From: Streptomyces sp. TP-A0874
Lineage (GTDB): Bacteria; Actinomycetota; Actinomycetes; Streptomycetales; Streptomycetaceae
Direction of reading: 5' to 3'
DNA: 64,000 bases
Assembly: GCF_001748085.1 (NCBI RefSeq)
Contig: NZ_BBZK01000011.1
Span: 1-64,000, forward strand
The notes under the pieces were generated by a model, which was not told where the DNA came from, did no database searches, and worked only from the letters and a program-made list of their open reading frames with translations. The first letter of the stretch is position 1, and every line of letters starts with the position of its first letter. The position numbers and the translations under genes were made by a program. Below, in pieces: positions 51,905 through 60,529 of the stretch.

Positions 51905-52900
51905 ATGACGAGCCGCGTGGGCTTCATCGTGTTCGACGGTGTGACCATGCTGGACGTCAGTGGACCGGCGGAGGTCCTGCACCAGGCGGGCCGGCTCGGC
52001 CACCCCTACGACCTGGTCCTGATCTCCGGACGTGGCGGGGAGGTCAGGACCTCGACCGGGGTGCCACTGAGCGGCACCGTGACGGCGGCCGAGGCCGGCC
52101 GCGTCGACACGGTGCTCGTGGCCGGCGGAGACCGCCTGGTCGAGCAGCCGGTGGACGCGGAACTACTGGCCACGACCCGTACCGCCGCCGTGCGGGCGGG
52201 GCGCGTGGCCTCGGTGTGCACCGGCGCTTTCGTCCTGGCCGAGCTGGGTCTGCTCGACGGGCGTCGGGCGACCACGCACTGGCGGCACGCCGGCACCCTC
52301 GCTCGCCGCCACCCCGGAGTGCGCGTCGAGCCGGACGCGATCCATGTTCGCGACGGACGGTACATCACTTCGGCGGGGATCAGCGCGGGCATCGACCTGG
52401 CGCTGGCTCTCGTGGAGGACGACCACGGAGCCGAGACAGCCCGCCGCATCGCACGGGAGTTGGTGGTCTTCCTGCAGCGCCCGGGAGGCCAGTCGCAGTT
52501 CACCACGGCCGCCACTCCGCCCGCACGCAACGCCCTACTGCGCACTCTGATCGACTCCGTACTGGCCGATCCGGCCGCCGATCACGATCTGCCGTCCATG
52601 GCCCGCACCGTGGCCGTCAGCCCGCGGCATCTGACCCGGCTGTTCCACACCGAAGTGGGCACCACCCCCGCCCGCTGGGTCGAACGGGTCCGACTCGACC
52701 ACGCCCAACGACTGCTCCTCGACGGTCACAGTGTCACCACCGCGGCCCGGAAGAGCGGATTCGGCAGCGACGAGACACTCCGCCGCGCCTTCGACCGCCA
52801 TCTCGGCATCACCCCCACCGCCTACCGCCAACGCTTCACCACCAGCAATCCGGCTCCATCAGCGCCGCCACCCGGGGACGGACAACTCCACAACAACTGA
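51905..52900 (+). CDS. GlxA-family (DJ-1/PfpI plus AraC) transcriptional regulator
   Basis: A 331-residue regulator. The N-terminal DJ-1/PfpI domain (VGFIVFDGVTMLDVSGPAEV, VDTVLVAGGDRLVEQPVD, VASVCTGAFVLAELGLLDGR with the elbow Cys, TSAGISAGIDLALALVEDDH) is joined to a C-terminal AraC double HTH (MARTVAVSPRHLTRLFHTEV, GTTPARWVERVRLDHAQRLL, VTTAARKSGFGSDETLRRAF). Members sense small metabolites and control detoxification or catabolic genes. ATG 51905 is in the 115-bp gap from the divergent HD gene, the likely regulon. Confidence 0.9.
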   Translation: MTSRVGFIVFDGVTMLDVSGPAEVLHQAGRLGHPYDLVLISGRGGEVRTSTGVPLSGTVTAAEAGRVDTVLVAGGDRLVEQPVDAELLATTRTAAVRAGRVASVCTGAFVLAELGLLDGRRATTHWRHAGTLARRHPGVRVEPDAIHVRDGRYITSAGISAGIDLALALVEDDHGAETARRIARELVVFLQRPGGQSQFTTAATPPARNALLRTLIDSVLADPAADHDLPSMARTVAVSPRHLTRLFHTEVGTTPARWVERVRLDHAQRLLLDGHSVTTAARKSGFGSDETLRRAFDRHLGITPTAYRQRFTTSNPAPSAPPPGDGQLHNN

Positions 52901-53099
52901 AGCGCCTGCTCGAAGAGCCCTGGGCAGCGTGCCGGGCGTCGCGACGGGGGGAATGCCGCCTGACACGGCAGTGGGGCGCCGGTCGAGGCCCCACGCAGCC
53001 CGCCGAAAGTCTCTGAACCGCGTCAGAACCTTCATCCGACCGAGTGATTTGCCCCCTCAGGAGCCATACGGGCGAAGCGTTACTGCTGATCATGAGCCA

Positions 53100-54704
53100 G
53101 TGATCCCTGAACACCGACCCACAGCCACCGCGCGTCTCGGCCGCAAGGCCCTTCCCCTGATCGCCGGACTGCTGTCGTGCTCCGCCCTGGCCCTGCCCGC
53201 CGGCCCGGCCCACGCCGTCGACGTGCCCGACCGGTGGCCGACGACCGCCTCCGAGGCGAACACCCAGGCCTATCTCGACACGATCCGGGACGACCCCCGC
53301 CGGCTGTCCCGCTTCTTCACCGCCCTGCCCAAAGGCGGTGATCTGCACAACCACCTCTCCGGCGCCGTCACCACCGAGTACCTCGTCGAACTGGCCGGCG
53401 AGGACGGCCTGTGCATCGACACCGCCACCATGACCGCTGTCCCACCGCCCTGCGGACCCGGCACCCGTCCGGCCACCGACGCACGCACCGACGAGGCCTT
53501 CCGCGACGCCATCGTGCGCGAGTGGTCGATGCAGGACTTCCCCGCCGACGGCAACGGACACGACCACTTCTTCGCCACCTTCGGCAAGTTCGGCGAGGTG
53601 ACCTGGCGCCACCGCGGCAAGCTCCTGGCCGATGTCGCCGACACCGCAGCGACGCAGAACCAGTTCTACCTGGAGACGCTGGTCACCCCGGCCTCGGAGG
53701 GAGCGAAGAAGCTCGCCACCGACGTCGGCTGGGAAGACGACCTGGACAGGCTGCACGGCAAGCTCATCGCCGGCGGCAGGCTCGACAAGCTGGTGGACGA
53801 GGCCGGTGTGGAGGCCGACGACGCCGACGCCGAGTTCCGCGCCGCCGCGCACTGCGGCACCGAGCGCGCCCAGCCCGGCTGCGACCTGACCGTCCGCTGG
53901 ATCTCCCAGGTCTCCCGCGGCAGCTCCCCCGAACGCGTCTTCACCCAGATGGCGTTGGGCATGCGACTGGCCGAGCGTGACGACCGGTTCGTCGCCGTCA
54001 ACCTCGTCCAGCCCGAGGACGGTGAGACCGCCCTGGCGGACTACCGCCTCCAGATGCGGATGCTGAAGTACCTGCGCGGTGTCTATCCGAAGGCCCACCT
54101 CACCCTGCACGCCGGCGAGTTGTGGCCTGGCCTGGCCAAACCCGAGGACCTCGCGTTCCACATCAAGGAAGCGGTCACGGTGGCCGGAGCGGAGCGCATC
54201 GGCCACGGCGTCGACCTCGTGCACGAAGACAACTGGCAGAAGACCGCCCGCACCATGGCCGCCCGTGAGATCGCCGTCGAGGTCCCCTTCACCAGCAACG
54301 CGCAGATCCTCGGGGTCAAGGGCGACGAGCACCCCTTCGCGACCTACCGCCGTTTCGGGGTGCCGGTCGTGCTCGCCACCGACGACCCCGGTGTCTCGCG
54401 AACCGACATCGGCCATGAGTACCAGTACGCGGCCAGGACCTACGGCCTGACCTACCCCGAGCTCAAGGACCTCGCCCGCTCCTCCCTGGAGTACGCCTTC
54501 CTCCCCGGTCGGAGTCTCTGGGCCGGCAACCCCACCCGTAACGGCTACGTCCCCGTCGGCGCCTGCCGCCACGAACACCCCGGCAGCTCTGCTCCCGGCC
54601 CCCGCTGCCGCGCCCTGCTCCGCTCCAGCGAGAAGGCCGCCACCCAGTGGCGTCAGGAATCCGCCTTCCATCGCTTCGAGCACACGGTCACCACACGGCG
54701 CTGA
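53100..54704 (+). CDS. Secreted adenosine deaminase
   Basis: A 534-residue precursor. The Sec signal (LGRKALPLIAGLLSCSALAL, cleavage after PAHA) is followed by an adenosine deaminase of the metallo-dependent hydrolase fold. Zinc ligands are in LPKGGDLHNHLSGAV, the catalytic segment in HLTLHAGELWPGLAKP, GAERIGHGVDLVHE, and VVLATDDPGVSRTDI (Asp pair). It is longer than cytosolic ADA, with N-terminal and middle insertions (PPPCGPGTRPATDARTDEAF) and Cys pairs typical of exported ADGF-like enzymes. It would convert extracellular adenosine to inosine for import. GTG 53100 is the best in-frame start, though its ribosome binding site is weak. A hairpin terminator follows. Confidence 0.88.
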   Translation: MIPEHRPTATARLGRKALPLIAGLLSCSALALPAGPAHAVDVPDRWPTTASEANTQAYLDTIRDDPRRLSRFFTALPKGGDLHNHLSGAVTTEYLVELAGEDGLCIDTATMTAVPPPCGPGTRPATDARTDEAFRDAIVREWSMQDFPADGNGHDHFFATFGKFGEVTWRHRGKLLADVADTAATQNQFYLETLVTPASEGAKKLATDVGWEDDLDRLHGKLIAGGRLDKLVDEAGVEADDADAEFRAAAHCGTERAQPGCDLTVRWISQVSRGSSPERVFTQMALGMRLAERDDRFVAVNLVQPEDGETALADYRLQMRMLKYLRGVYPKAHLTLHAGELWPGLAKPEDLAFHIKEAVTVAGAERIGHGVDLVHEDNWQKTARTMAAREIAVEVPFTSNAQILGVKGDEHPFATYRRFGVPVVLATDDPGVSRTDIGHEYQYAARTYGLTYPELKDLARSSLEYAFLPGRSLWAGNPTRNGYVPVGACRHEHPGSSAPGPRCRALLRSSEKAATQWRQESAFHRFEHTVTTRR

Positions 54705-54719
54705 CCTCGCGTCGCGCAA

Positions 54720-54756
54720 CGGAGCACCCGAGCGTCAGCGATGCTCGGGTGCTCCG
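54720..54756. terminator. 14-bp hairpin terminator of the adenosine deaminase gene
   Basis: CGGAGCACCCGAGC (54720-54733) and GCTCGGGTGCTCCG (54743-54756) pair perfectly over a 9-base loop, 16 bp after the stop. Confidence 0.85.
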
Positions 54757-55284
54757 TCGTGCGACGCGGCCGGGTACCGGGGCCGACGCCGCGCGCCTGC
54801 CGCCGAGAACCGGCTCGGACATCTGGCGGAGACACGGAGAGCGCCGGGTTCAGGCACCTCTCGGGCGGCCGGGCCAGGACCGGCCAGGCGTTGTTCAGCC
54901 GTTGCCCGAGCGGGACCGGAGCGGCGGCCGCCCCGGAGGGGCCCGCGGAGCGCCCCTGCCGTCGACGGAGGCCGTTGAGGCAGGGAATCGGATCGTTGGC
55001 GGCGATGATCCCCATCAGACGCGTTGGCCTGAGATGTGAGTTGCGTCACCGCCATGTATCCCAGCACCATCCGACGCGTCAGGTGACGCTGGGTAAAATC
55101 CCAGCTCAGCACCGGTTACCGACCGTTAATAATACTACGATCCGAATATGCCTCCGTGCTGTGCGTGATATTCGTCGAGCCGCGCATGCGTGTTCGGCCC
55201 CCCGGAGCGATTGAGTGGTGTCTCCAACGACGCGGCCTCTCCCGGGCCGCGTCCCGACTTCCTCTCAAGACGGAGGTATGCCCC
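54757..55284. other. Intergenic region before the sigma-like gene
   Basis: 528 bp without a supported gene. The last 160 bp are AT-richer (ACCGTTAATAATACTACG near 55122-55139), which probably marks the promoter of the sigma-like gene. Confidence 0.5.
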
Positions 55285-55809
55285 GTGACTGACGAAGACC
55301 CCCGCACGGACGGCACCCGGGCCCGTCCGGCCGTCGACACCGTGCTGCCGCTGCCCCTCGAGTTCGAGGCGCACTACCTCGCCCATCAGGAGGAGTTCCA
55401 CAACTACGCGCTCTTCTTACTGGGCTCCAACGAGGCGGCTGAGCAGGCGGTCCACCGCGCGGCCCTGGAGACCCTCCACCACTGGGACGCCCTGCTGGCG
55501 GAGGACAACCTCCAGCAGCAGATCTGGGCCATCCTCCGGCGGGTCGTCATATCGCAGGCACTGATCGACTTCCGCGAGAACCTGGCCCTGCTGGACGGCG
55601 ACCTCGGACTGTTCACCGCGCTCGGCAGCCTGCCTCCGCGTCAGTTCGACGCGATCGTCATGCGGTACGTCCTGGGGCACGACACCAAGAGGATCAGCTG
55701 GTACATGGGGGTGACCGCAAGCACCGTCGACTACCACTGCCGCAAGGGCAGGGAGCGCCTGTACGCCGCGGTCTACCCGCGCGCCGAGGAGAAGAGGGAC
55801 CGCACATGA
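55285..55809 (+). CDS. Sigma-70-like (ECF-type) regulatory protein
   Basis: A 174-residue protein resembling small sigma factors. A region 2-like part contains FEAHYLAHQEEFHNYALFLL with GSNEAAEQAVHRAALETLHH. Region 4 contains LGSLPPRQFDAIVMRYVLGH, DTKRISWYMGVTASTVDYHC and RKGRERLYAAVYP, a sigma-70 region 4 HTH. The -10-recognising part is divergent, so it may act as a DNA-binding regulator rather than a true sigma factor. GTG 55285 has CGGAGG 8 bases upstream. Its stop overlaps the next start by 4 bp, hinting that the partner modulates it. Confidence 0.75.
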   Translation: MTDEDPRTDGTRARPAVDTVLPLPLEFEAHYLAHQEEFHNYALFLLGSNEAAEQAVHRAALETLHHWDALLAEDNLQQQIWAILRRVVISQALIDFRENLALLDGDLGLFTALGSLPPRQFDAIVMRYVLGHDTKRISWYMGVTASTVDYHCRKGRERLYAAVYPRAEEKRDRT

Positions 55810-56459
55810 CCGCCATGGAACAACTGCTGGCCGACGCCGGGGCGGCGGTGCGCGAGGCCCGACGCCCCTTCGATGTCGCGGCCGGGCTGCGCCGCCTGGC
55901 CGAGGACGCCGGTTACGTCGGGCCCGGCAGCTCGGTGCGGAGGAGTTCCCGGGCACGGCGTCGGCTGTCCGCCGTGGCGCGCTGGTCGCTGACCCAGCCG
56001 AGCGCCCTGGACCACGTCGAGCGGCTCACCTCCGAGATCGGCGAGGAAGGGGGCGAGGTCACCCGCGCGCCGCTCAAGGACCTGGACGTCGAGGGCGCCC
56101 AGGTGTTCGCCTGCCTGCTCTACCTGTCGGACCATCCTGAAAGCGCCCAGTTCTGGTGGCAGCTGGCCGCCGGAGCGGGCCACCTCAGGGCGGCCTACTG
56201 CCTCCACCTGCACCACCTGTCCCTCGGTGAGATGAGGGAAGCCGCCTTCTGGGAGGGCCAGCTCCCCCACGCTCCCGACGGCCCGGGGGAGATCCAGAGC
56301 ACGGGTCACGGCTTCACCCACGCCATCCCCGCCCCGGTGCCCAGCGGGCTGCGGGACGAGCTCGAACGTCTCGCCACCGACGGCGACGTCGGCGTACTGG
56401 TCTGCCGTCCGGACCGGCGGCTCGCAGACCGCCTCCAGGACCTCACCGGCCGGCGCTGA
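55806..56459 (+). CDS. Hypothetical partner of the sigma-like protein
   Basis: A 217-residue soluble, helical protein: MEQLLADAGAAVREARRPFD, VAAGLRRLAEDAGYVGPGSS, QVFACLLYLSDHPESAQFWW, QLAAGAGHLRAAYCLHLHHL and SLGEMREAAFWEGQLPH. The middle part looks like two TPR/Sel1-type helical repeats (residues ~100-150). ATG 55806 overlaps the sigma-like stop (ATGA). No TM helix is present, so it is not a classical membrane anti-sigma factor. It may bind the sigma-like protein in the cytoplasm; this is inferred from coupling only. Confidence 0.7.
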   Translation: MTAMEQLLADAGAAVREARRPFDVAAGLRRLAEDAGYVGPGSSVRRSSRARRRLSAVARWSLTQPSALDHVERLTSEIGEEGGEVTRAPLKDLDVEGAQVFACLLYLSDHPESAQFWWQLAAGAGHLRAAYCLHLHHLSLGEMREAAFWEGQLPHAPDGPGEIQSTGHGFTHAIPAPVPSGLRDELERLATDGDVGVLVCRPDRRLADRLQDLTGRR

Positions 56460-56461
56460 AC

Positions 56462-56524
56462 CGTGAGGAGCCCGATCCAGCGGCCACGGTTCCGAGGCCA
56501 CAGGCCGCTGGCGGGCTCCTCACG
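56462..56524. terminator. Long two-part hairpin
   Basis: CGTGAGGAGCCCG (56462-56474) pairs with CGGGCTCCTCACG (56512-56524). Inside, CCAGCGGCC (56477-56485) pairs with GGCCGCTGG (56503-56511), leaving a 2-base bulge and a 17-base loop. It starts 2 bp after the stop of the hypothetical partner gene. It could be a terminator, or an attenuator in the leader of the small membrane protein. Confidence 0.8.
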
Positions 56525-56556
56525 AACGCCCTTCCAAGACTGAGAAAGGCCACCTG

Positions 56557-56733
56557 ATGAACCTTACGGCACCCTCCCCCACCACCGACCGGAACCGCCG
56601 GTCGGGCCGCGCCCGGAAGTGGCTGGCCCGCTACCGCCGCACGATGGCCGTGAGCCTGGTCCGCGGCGCCTGCTACGGCCTCGGCGCCGGCGCCGCCGGA
56701 CTCGCCTTCTGGTGGCTGGAGCAAGCCCTGTAG
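56557..56733 (+). CDS. Small membrane protein, 58 residues
   Basis: ATG 56557, preceded by GAGAAAGGCCACCTG, encodes a 58-residue basic protein. A disordered Arg-rich start (TTDRNRRSGRARKWLARYRR) is followed by one hydrophobic helix (SLVRGACYGLGAGAAGLAFW) and a short C-terminus WLEQAL. This is the composition of a single-pass, N-in membrane miniprotein. It follows the hairpin at 56462-56524 by 32 bp and may be the last member of the sigma-like operon. Function unknown. Confidence 0.6.
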   Translation: MNLTAPSPTTDRNRRSGRARKWLARYRRTMAVSLVRGACYGLGAGAAGLAFWWLEQAL

Positions 56734-56743
56734 CACCCGGCGC

Positions 56744-56776
56744 GGCCCGCGGAGGCCGAGGAGCGGTGCGCGGGCC
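56744..56776. terminator. 8-bp GC hairpin between convergent genes
   Basis: GGCCCGCG (56744-56751) pairs with CGCGGGCC (56769-56776). Placed between the small membrane protein and the minus-strand gntR end, it may stop both transcripts. Confidence 0.4.
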
Positions 56777-56822
56777 CCGGAGGCGGGCAGGCTCTGCTCA
56801 AGCGATCGCCATCACCGCGTCG

Positions 56823-57578
56823 TCATCGCCGCAGCAGCAGCGAGGTGACGCGGAGTCGACCGCTGTGGATCCAGACGTCCGAGTACTCCACCGGCCGTCC
56901 GTCGGCGAGGTAGGTCACCTGTTGCAGGTACTGCACCGGGGCATCGGGCGCCACCGCCAGGGCCTCCGCCACCTCCGGGGAGGCCGCCTCCGCGCTGAAG
57001 GTGCGCCGGGCGGTGGTGATCTTCAGCCCGTACTCCCCCTCCAGCACCCCGAAGAGGCTGCTGGAGGCGAAGTCCACCTGCTCGATTCCGGGCGCCAGGT
57101 CGGTGCGGACGAAGTTGAAGAGCAGGGCGACCGGTCCCTCAGCCGTGCTCCGCACCCGGACCAGCCTCAGGACCCGGGTGCCGGCGGCCACGTCGAGCAG
57201 GGCCGCGACCGGCTTGGGCGGGCTTATCAGGGAGCATTCCCGGACCTCCGTGCTGGTGAGGACTCCCTGGCTGGCGAAATCCTCCGAGAGGGTGCTGAGC
57301 TTCTGGGCGATGGCCGGTTCGATCGTCGTGGAGGTGACGAACGTGCCCCGGCCGCGCACCTGCCGCAGCAGGCCCTCGGCGATGAGGGTCGCCAGAGCTC
57401 GTCGGACCGTTCCACGGCTGACGCCGAACTCGTGGGCCAACTCCGGCTCGCTCTTGAGGCGGTAGTGCGCCGGCCATTCGCCACTGGCGATGCGCAACCG
57501 GATGTGTTCGGAGATCTGGGCGTGGATCGCGGTGGGTGCGTCCCGCCTGATGTCCGGAAGCTCGCCTTCGGCCGTCAC
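56823..57578 (-). CDS. GntR-family regulator, HutC subfamily
   Basis: A 251-residue regulator. The winged HTH (TAIHAQISEHIRLRIASGEW, LKSEPELAHEFGVSRGTVRR, ALATLIAEGLLRQVRGRGTF) precedes a UTRA ligand-binding domain (GTRVLRLVRVRSTAEGPVAL, VQYLQQVTYLADGRPVEYSD, VWIHSGRLRV). HutC-type proteins sense sugars, sugar phosphates or amino acids. GTG 57578 is 10 bases after AAGGAG, so the longer frame from 57647 is not native. It is the last gene of the rbs/deoC operon and its probable repressor, closing a feedback loop. Confidence 0.88.
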   Translation of the reverse strand: MTAEGELPDIRRDAPTAIHAQISEHIRLRIASGEWPAHYRLKSEPELAHEFGVSRGTVRRALATLIAEGLLRQVRGRGTFVTSTTIEPAIAQKLSTLSEDFASQGVLTSTEVRECSLISPPKPVAALLDVAAGTRVLRLVRVRSTAEGPVALLFNFVRTDLAPGIEQVDFASSSLFGVLEGEYGLKITTARRTFSAEAASPEVAEALAVAPDAPVQYLQQVTYLADGRPVEYSDVWIHSGRLRVTSLLLRR

Positions 57579-57660
57579 GGTCGCGTGTCTCCTTCGATGA
57601 GAGTCTGTGGGGCCCACCGTGCCCCGGCCGAGACGGGGCCGCGGCACGGTGGACGGCCGG

Positions 57661-58374
57661 TCAGTAGCTGACGGTCGAGTCGTCGCCGGTGTCGGTGACG
57701 ATCGCTATCCCGGCGCTGGTGCCGAGCAGTACGGCACCGGCCCGCAGCAACTCCAGGCCCTGCTGGTAGCTCTTGATCGATCCGGAGGCCTTCACCTTGA
57801 CGCCGTCTCGCGCTCGGTCAACAAGGTAGCGAACACTCGTCGGATTCGCCGTCTCGATCTGGCCACTGCTGGCGTTCTTCAGGTACGCGGCACCGGCCTC
57901 CATGGCCAGCTCGACCGCGATCTCCTTCTCCTCGGCGGTCAGCAGGGGGAGTTCCAGCATGACCTTGACCGGCCCGCCGAAGGCTCGGACCACGCCGGCG
58001 ATGTCCTCGCGGAACTCCCGGTGCATACCGCTCTTGAGCCAGCCGATCTGCACCCCGATGTCGAGCTGGGTCGCTCCGAGGCGGGCGATCTCGGCCGCCT
58101 CGGCTGCCTTCCCTGCGCTGGTCATGACGCCGACGGTGGGGAAGTCCAGGGCCGACGCGACGCCGATCCCCGTGCCGCGCAACTCGGCGGCGACGACGGG
58201 GACCCAGGAGGCGGGCACCATCGCGGCGTTGAAGCCGTAGGTCGCGGCCTCCTGCGCGTGGGCGACCATCTGCTCCCGGGTGGCGTCGGACTCGATCCTG
58301 GTGTGCTGGATGTAGGGCGCCAGTTCAGCCGCGCTGAGGGGCAGCTCGGCAGTCGCCACAGTGCTGTCGGACAC
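57661..58374 (-). CDS. deoC: DeoC-like deoxyribose-phosphate aldolase
   Basis: A 237-residue class I aldolase. Schiff-base Lys166 is in AYLKNASSG, where the usual motif is FVKTSTG; Lys195 is in VKVKASGSI and Asp105 in TQLDIGVQIGWLKSG. All three E. coli DERA active-site residues (Lys167, Lys201, Asp102) thus have counterparts, but the surrounding motifs are divergent (YIQHTRIE for the usual IDHT segment). The expected reaction is deoxyribose 5-phosphate to glyceraldehyde 3-phosphate plus acetaldehyde; a related keto-deoxy sugar phosphate is possible. GTG 58374 has AAGGAG upstream. It is downstream of rbsD by 51 bp. Confidence 0.83.
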   Translation of the reverse strand: MSDSTVATAELPLSAAELAPYIQHTRIESDATREQMVAHAQEAATYGFNAAMVPASWVPVVAAELRGTGIGVASALDFPTVGVMTSAGKAAEAAEIARLGATQLDIGVQIGWLKSGMHREFREDIAGVVRAFGGPVKVMLELPLLTAEEKEIAVELAMEAGAAYLKNASSGQIETANPTSVRYLVDRARDGVKVKASGSIKSYQQGLELLRAGAVLLGTSAGIAIVTDTGDDSTVSY

Positions 58375-58425
58375 GAGGTCTCTCTCCTTGTGATCAAACG
58401 GATGCGGTCGGTTCACCGCAACGTC

Positions 58426-58881
58426 TCAAAGCTTGGATGCGTAGTAGTCGGGGACGATGACGCCTTCGCCGCCGAACCACCGGGGGACGTCCACGCCGCA
58501 GAGGAGACCGATGTTCCCCCACGGCTCGAAGGCACCGGTGCGCACGATGACCTTGGCCTGCCGGGCCAGTTCGCCCAGCATGTCGGCGTGTGGCCGGGTG
58601 GTGAACTCGGCGTCCGCGAAGCGGTCCCGCAGCCAGGCGTCGAGGCGGGGGTTGTTGCTCGGCACGTCCTCGGCGCGCACCACGCCCTCGACGATCAGTT
58701 CGTCGGCGATCAGTCCGAGTACGGTCCGCAGGTCCGGCAGGTTCTCGGCGAGCGCGAGATCCACTCGGTGGGCTTCTCGCGGAATGGGGAAGCCCGCGTC
58801 CACCACCATCAGCAGGTCGGTGTGGCCGAGTGTGGCGAGCGCCCCGCTCAGTTCGGCGTTGAGGATGCCGTTGCGTTTCAT
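58426..58881 (-). CDS. rbsD: RbsD-like pyranase (sugar mutarotase)
   Basis: A 151-residue member of the RbsD/FucU family: MKRNGILNAELSGALATLGH with the active-site His20, TDLLMVVDAGFPIPREAHRV, DLALAENLPDLRTVLGLIAD, TRPHADMLGELARQAKVIVR, TGAFEPWGNIGLLCGVD and the terminal PDYYASKL. It interconverts pyranose and furanose forms of ribose or a similar sugar so the kinase can act. ATG 58881 follows CAGGAAAGGAACGAACC. It lies between rbsA and deoC. Confidence 0.9.
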   Translation of the reverse strand: MKRNGILNAELSGALATLGHTDLLMVVDAGFPIPREAHRVDLALAENLPDLRTVLGLIADELIVEGVVRAEDVPSNNPRLDAWLRDRFADAEFTTRPHADMLGELARQAKVIVRTGAFEPWGNIGLLCGVDVPRWFGGEGVIVPDYYASKL

Positions 58882-58933
58882 GGTTCGTTCCTTTCCTGGA
58901 GGCGGAGGGCGGAGGAGGGCTGTCGTCCGGGGG

Positions 58934-60529
58934 TCAGGCGGCCGGGGCCGCACCGGTGGCCAGCGTCATGATCGATTCCTCGGTCGCCTCGGCGGTCGGG
59001 ACCGTGGTGACCAGGCGCCCCTGGCTCATGACCAGGATGTGATCGGTCAGGGTGAGGAGTTCCGGTAGGTCAGAGGAGGAGCAGAGGATCGCCAGGCCCC
59101 GGTCCGCCAGCGCGAACAACTGCTCGTAGATCTCCGCTTTCGCCCCGACGTCCACACCGCGCGTCGGTTCGTCGAGGATCAGCACGTCGGGGTTGATCGC
59201 CAGCCAGCGGCCGAGCACGGCCTTCTGCTGGTTGCCGCCGGAGAGACTGGTGATGGGCTGTCCCATGGAGGCGGTCTTGACCCGGAGCCGCCCGGCCTGC
59301 TCGGCCGCCTGTCGGTCGAAGGCGCGGCGGCGGATGAGGCCGAACCGGCTCAGCGACTTGGCGGTGAGCACACCGATGTTCTCGCCCACGCTCATGCTGC
59401 TGAGGAGGCCCTGCGCCCGTCGCTCCCCCGGCACGAACGCCAGGCGGCGCTCGACGCTGGCGATCGGGGTGCGCTGCTGGTAGGGCTTCCCCACCAGCTC
59501 CACCGTGCCCCCGCTCCCCCGCTCGCCGCCGAAGATGTTGTGGAGCAGTTCCACCCGGCCGGAGTCCGGCAGCCCGGCGACGCCGAGGATCTGCCCCGGC
59601 CGCAGCTCGAAGGAGACGTCGTGGTGACGGCGCCCGCTCAGCCTGGTCACCCGCAGCGCGGGCTCTCCCGAGGGTTCGGCCGAGGGCGCGGTCCGTCGGG
59701 AGAACTGGCCGAGTTCCCGGCCGACCATCGCGGCGACGGCCTGGTCCGGGGTGGTCTGGGCGCTGCGCCAGGAGGCGACGTGGGCACCGTCCCGCAGCAC
59801 CTCGATCTGGTCGGCCAGCCGGAAGACCTCCGGCATCCGGTGCGAGACGTAGAGCATCGTGGTCCCGCCCGCCTTGAGCTTCTCCATCAGGGCGAACAGT
59901 CGCTCGGCCTCGGCGGGGGTCAGCATGGCGGTCGGCTCGTCCAGGATCAGGACGCGGCAGCCACGGGCGACCGACCTGGCCACCACGATGAGTTGCTGCG
60001 TGGCCAGGTCCAGGGACCGGACGACCGCCGTGGGGTCCAGTCGCAGATCGAGTTCGGCCAGCAGTTCGGTGGTGCGCTTGAGCATCTGGCGCCTGGAGGG
60101 GAACCACCGGTGTCCCGGCTCGATGCCGCTGAGCACGTTCTCGGCCACGCTGCGGTCGGGCAGCAGCGCGAGTTCCTGGGGAACGATCGCGACACCGTGT
60201 CGGCCGAGCATGGTGCTCGGGGAGAAGGAGGTGACCTCCTCACCGAAGACGGTGACGCTGCCGTCGCTGGGCGGCTGGAGACCGGCCAGGATCTTCAGCA
60301 GCGTGGACTTACCGGCGCCGTTCTCCCCGAGTAGCGCGGTGATCTCGCCGGTCGGGACGTCGAAGGAGACATCGGTGAGGGCGCGCACCGGGCCGAAGTT
60401 GCGGGACAGGCCGCGGATACGGATGGCCGGGGTGGGCACGCCCTCAGCCTGCTGCTGCGGAGCCGGGCTGCCGGACGGGTGGATGTCCCGGGAGGTCGCC
60501 CTCCCGGAGACGGCGTGGCGTGCGGCCAT
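58934..60529 (-). CDS. rbsA: Ribose-type ABC importer ATPase
   Basis: A 531-residue tandem ATPase of the CUT2 class. Walker A is ALLGENGAGKSTLLKILAGL, signature LDLATQQLIVVARSVARG and Walker B VLILDEPTAMLTPAE. The second half has GVAGLPDSGRVELLHNIFGG, LSGGNQQKAVLGRWLAINPD and VLILDEPTRGVDVGAKAEIY. About 35 extra N-terminal residues precede the first domain. The ATG at 60529 shares its A with the rbsB stop (TGA). It powers uptake with rbsB and rbsC products. Confidence 0.92.
   Translation of the reverse strand: MAARHAVSGRATSRDIHPSGSPAPQQQAEGVPTPAIRIRGLSRNFGPVRALTDVSFDVPTGEITALLGENGAGKSTLLKILAGLQPPSDGSVTVFGEEVTSFSPSTMLGRHGVAIVPQELALLPDRSVAENVLSGIEPGHRWFPSRRQMLKRTTELLAELDLRLDPTAVVRSLDLATQQLIVVARSVARGCRVLILDEPTAMLTPAEAERLFALMEKLKAGGTTMLYVSHRMPEVFRLADQIEVLRDGAHVASWRSAQTTPDQAVAAMVGRELGQFSRRTAPSAEPSGEPALRVTRLSGRRHHDVSFELRPGQILGVAGLPDSGRVELLHNIFGGERGSGGTVELVGKPYQQRTPIASVERRLAFVPGERRAQGLLSSMSVGENIGVLTAKSLSRFGLIRRRAFDRQAAEQAGRLRVKTASMGQPITSLSGGNQQKAVLGRWLAINPDVLILDEPTRGVDVGAKAEIYEQLFALADRGLAILCSSSDLPELLTLTDHILVMSQGRLVTTVPTAEATEESIMTLATGAAPAA

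Noticed and set aside
52836..54719. 627-codon minus-strand frame opposite the adenosine deaminase
   Set aside because: Antisense shadow; the plus strand has the signal peptide and all zinc-binding motifs.
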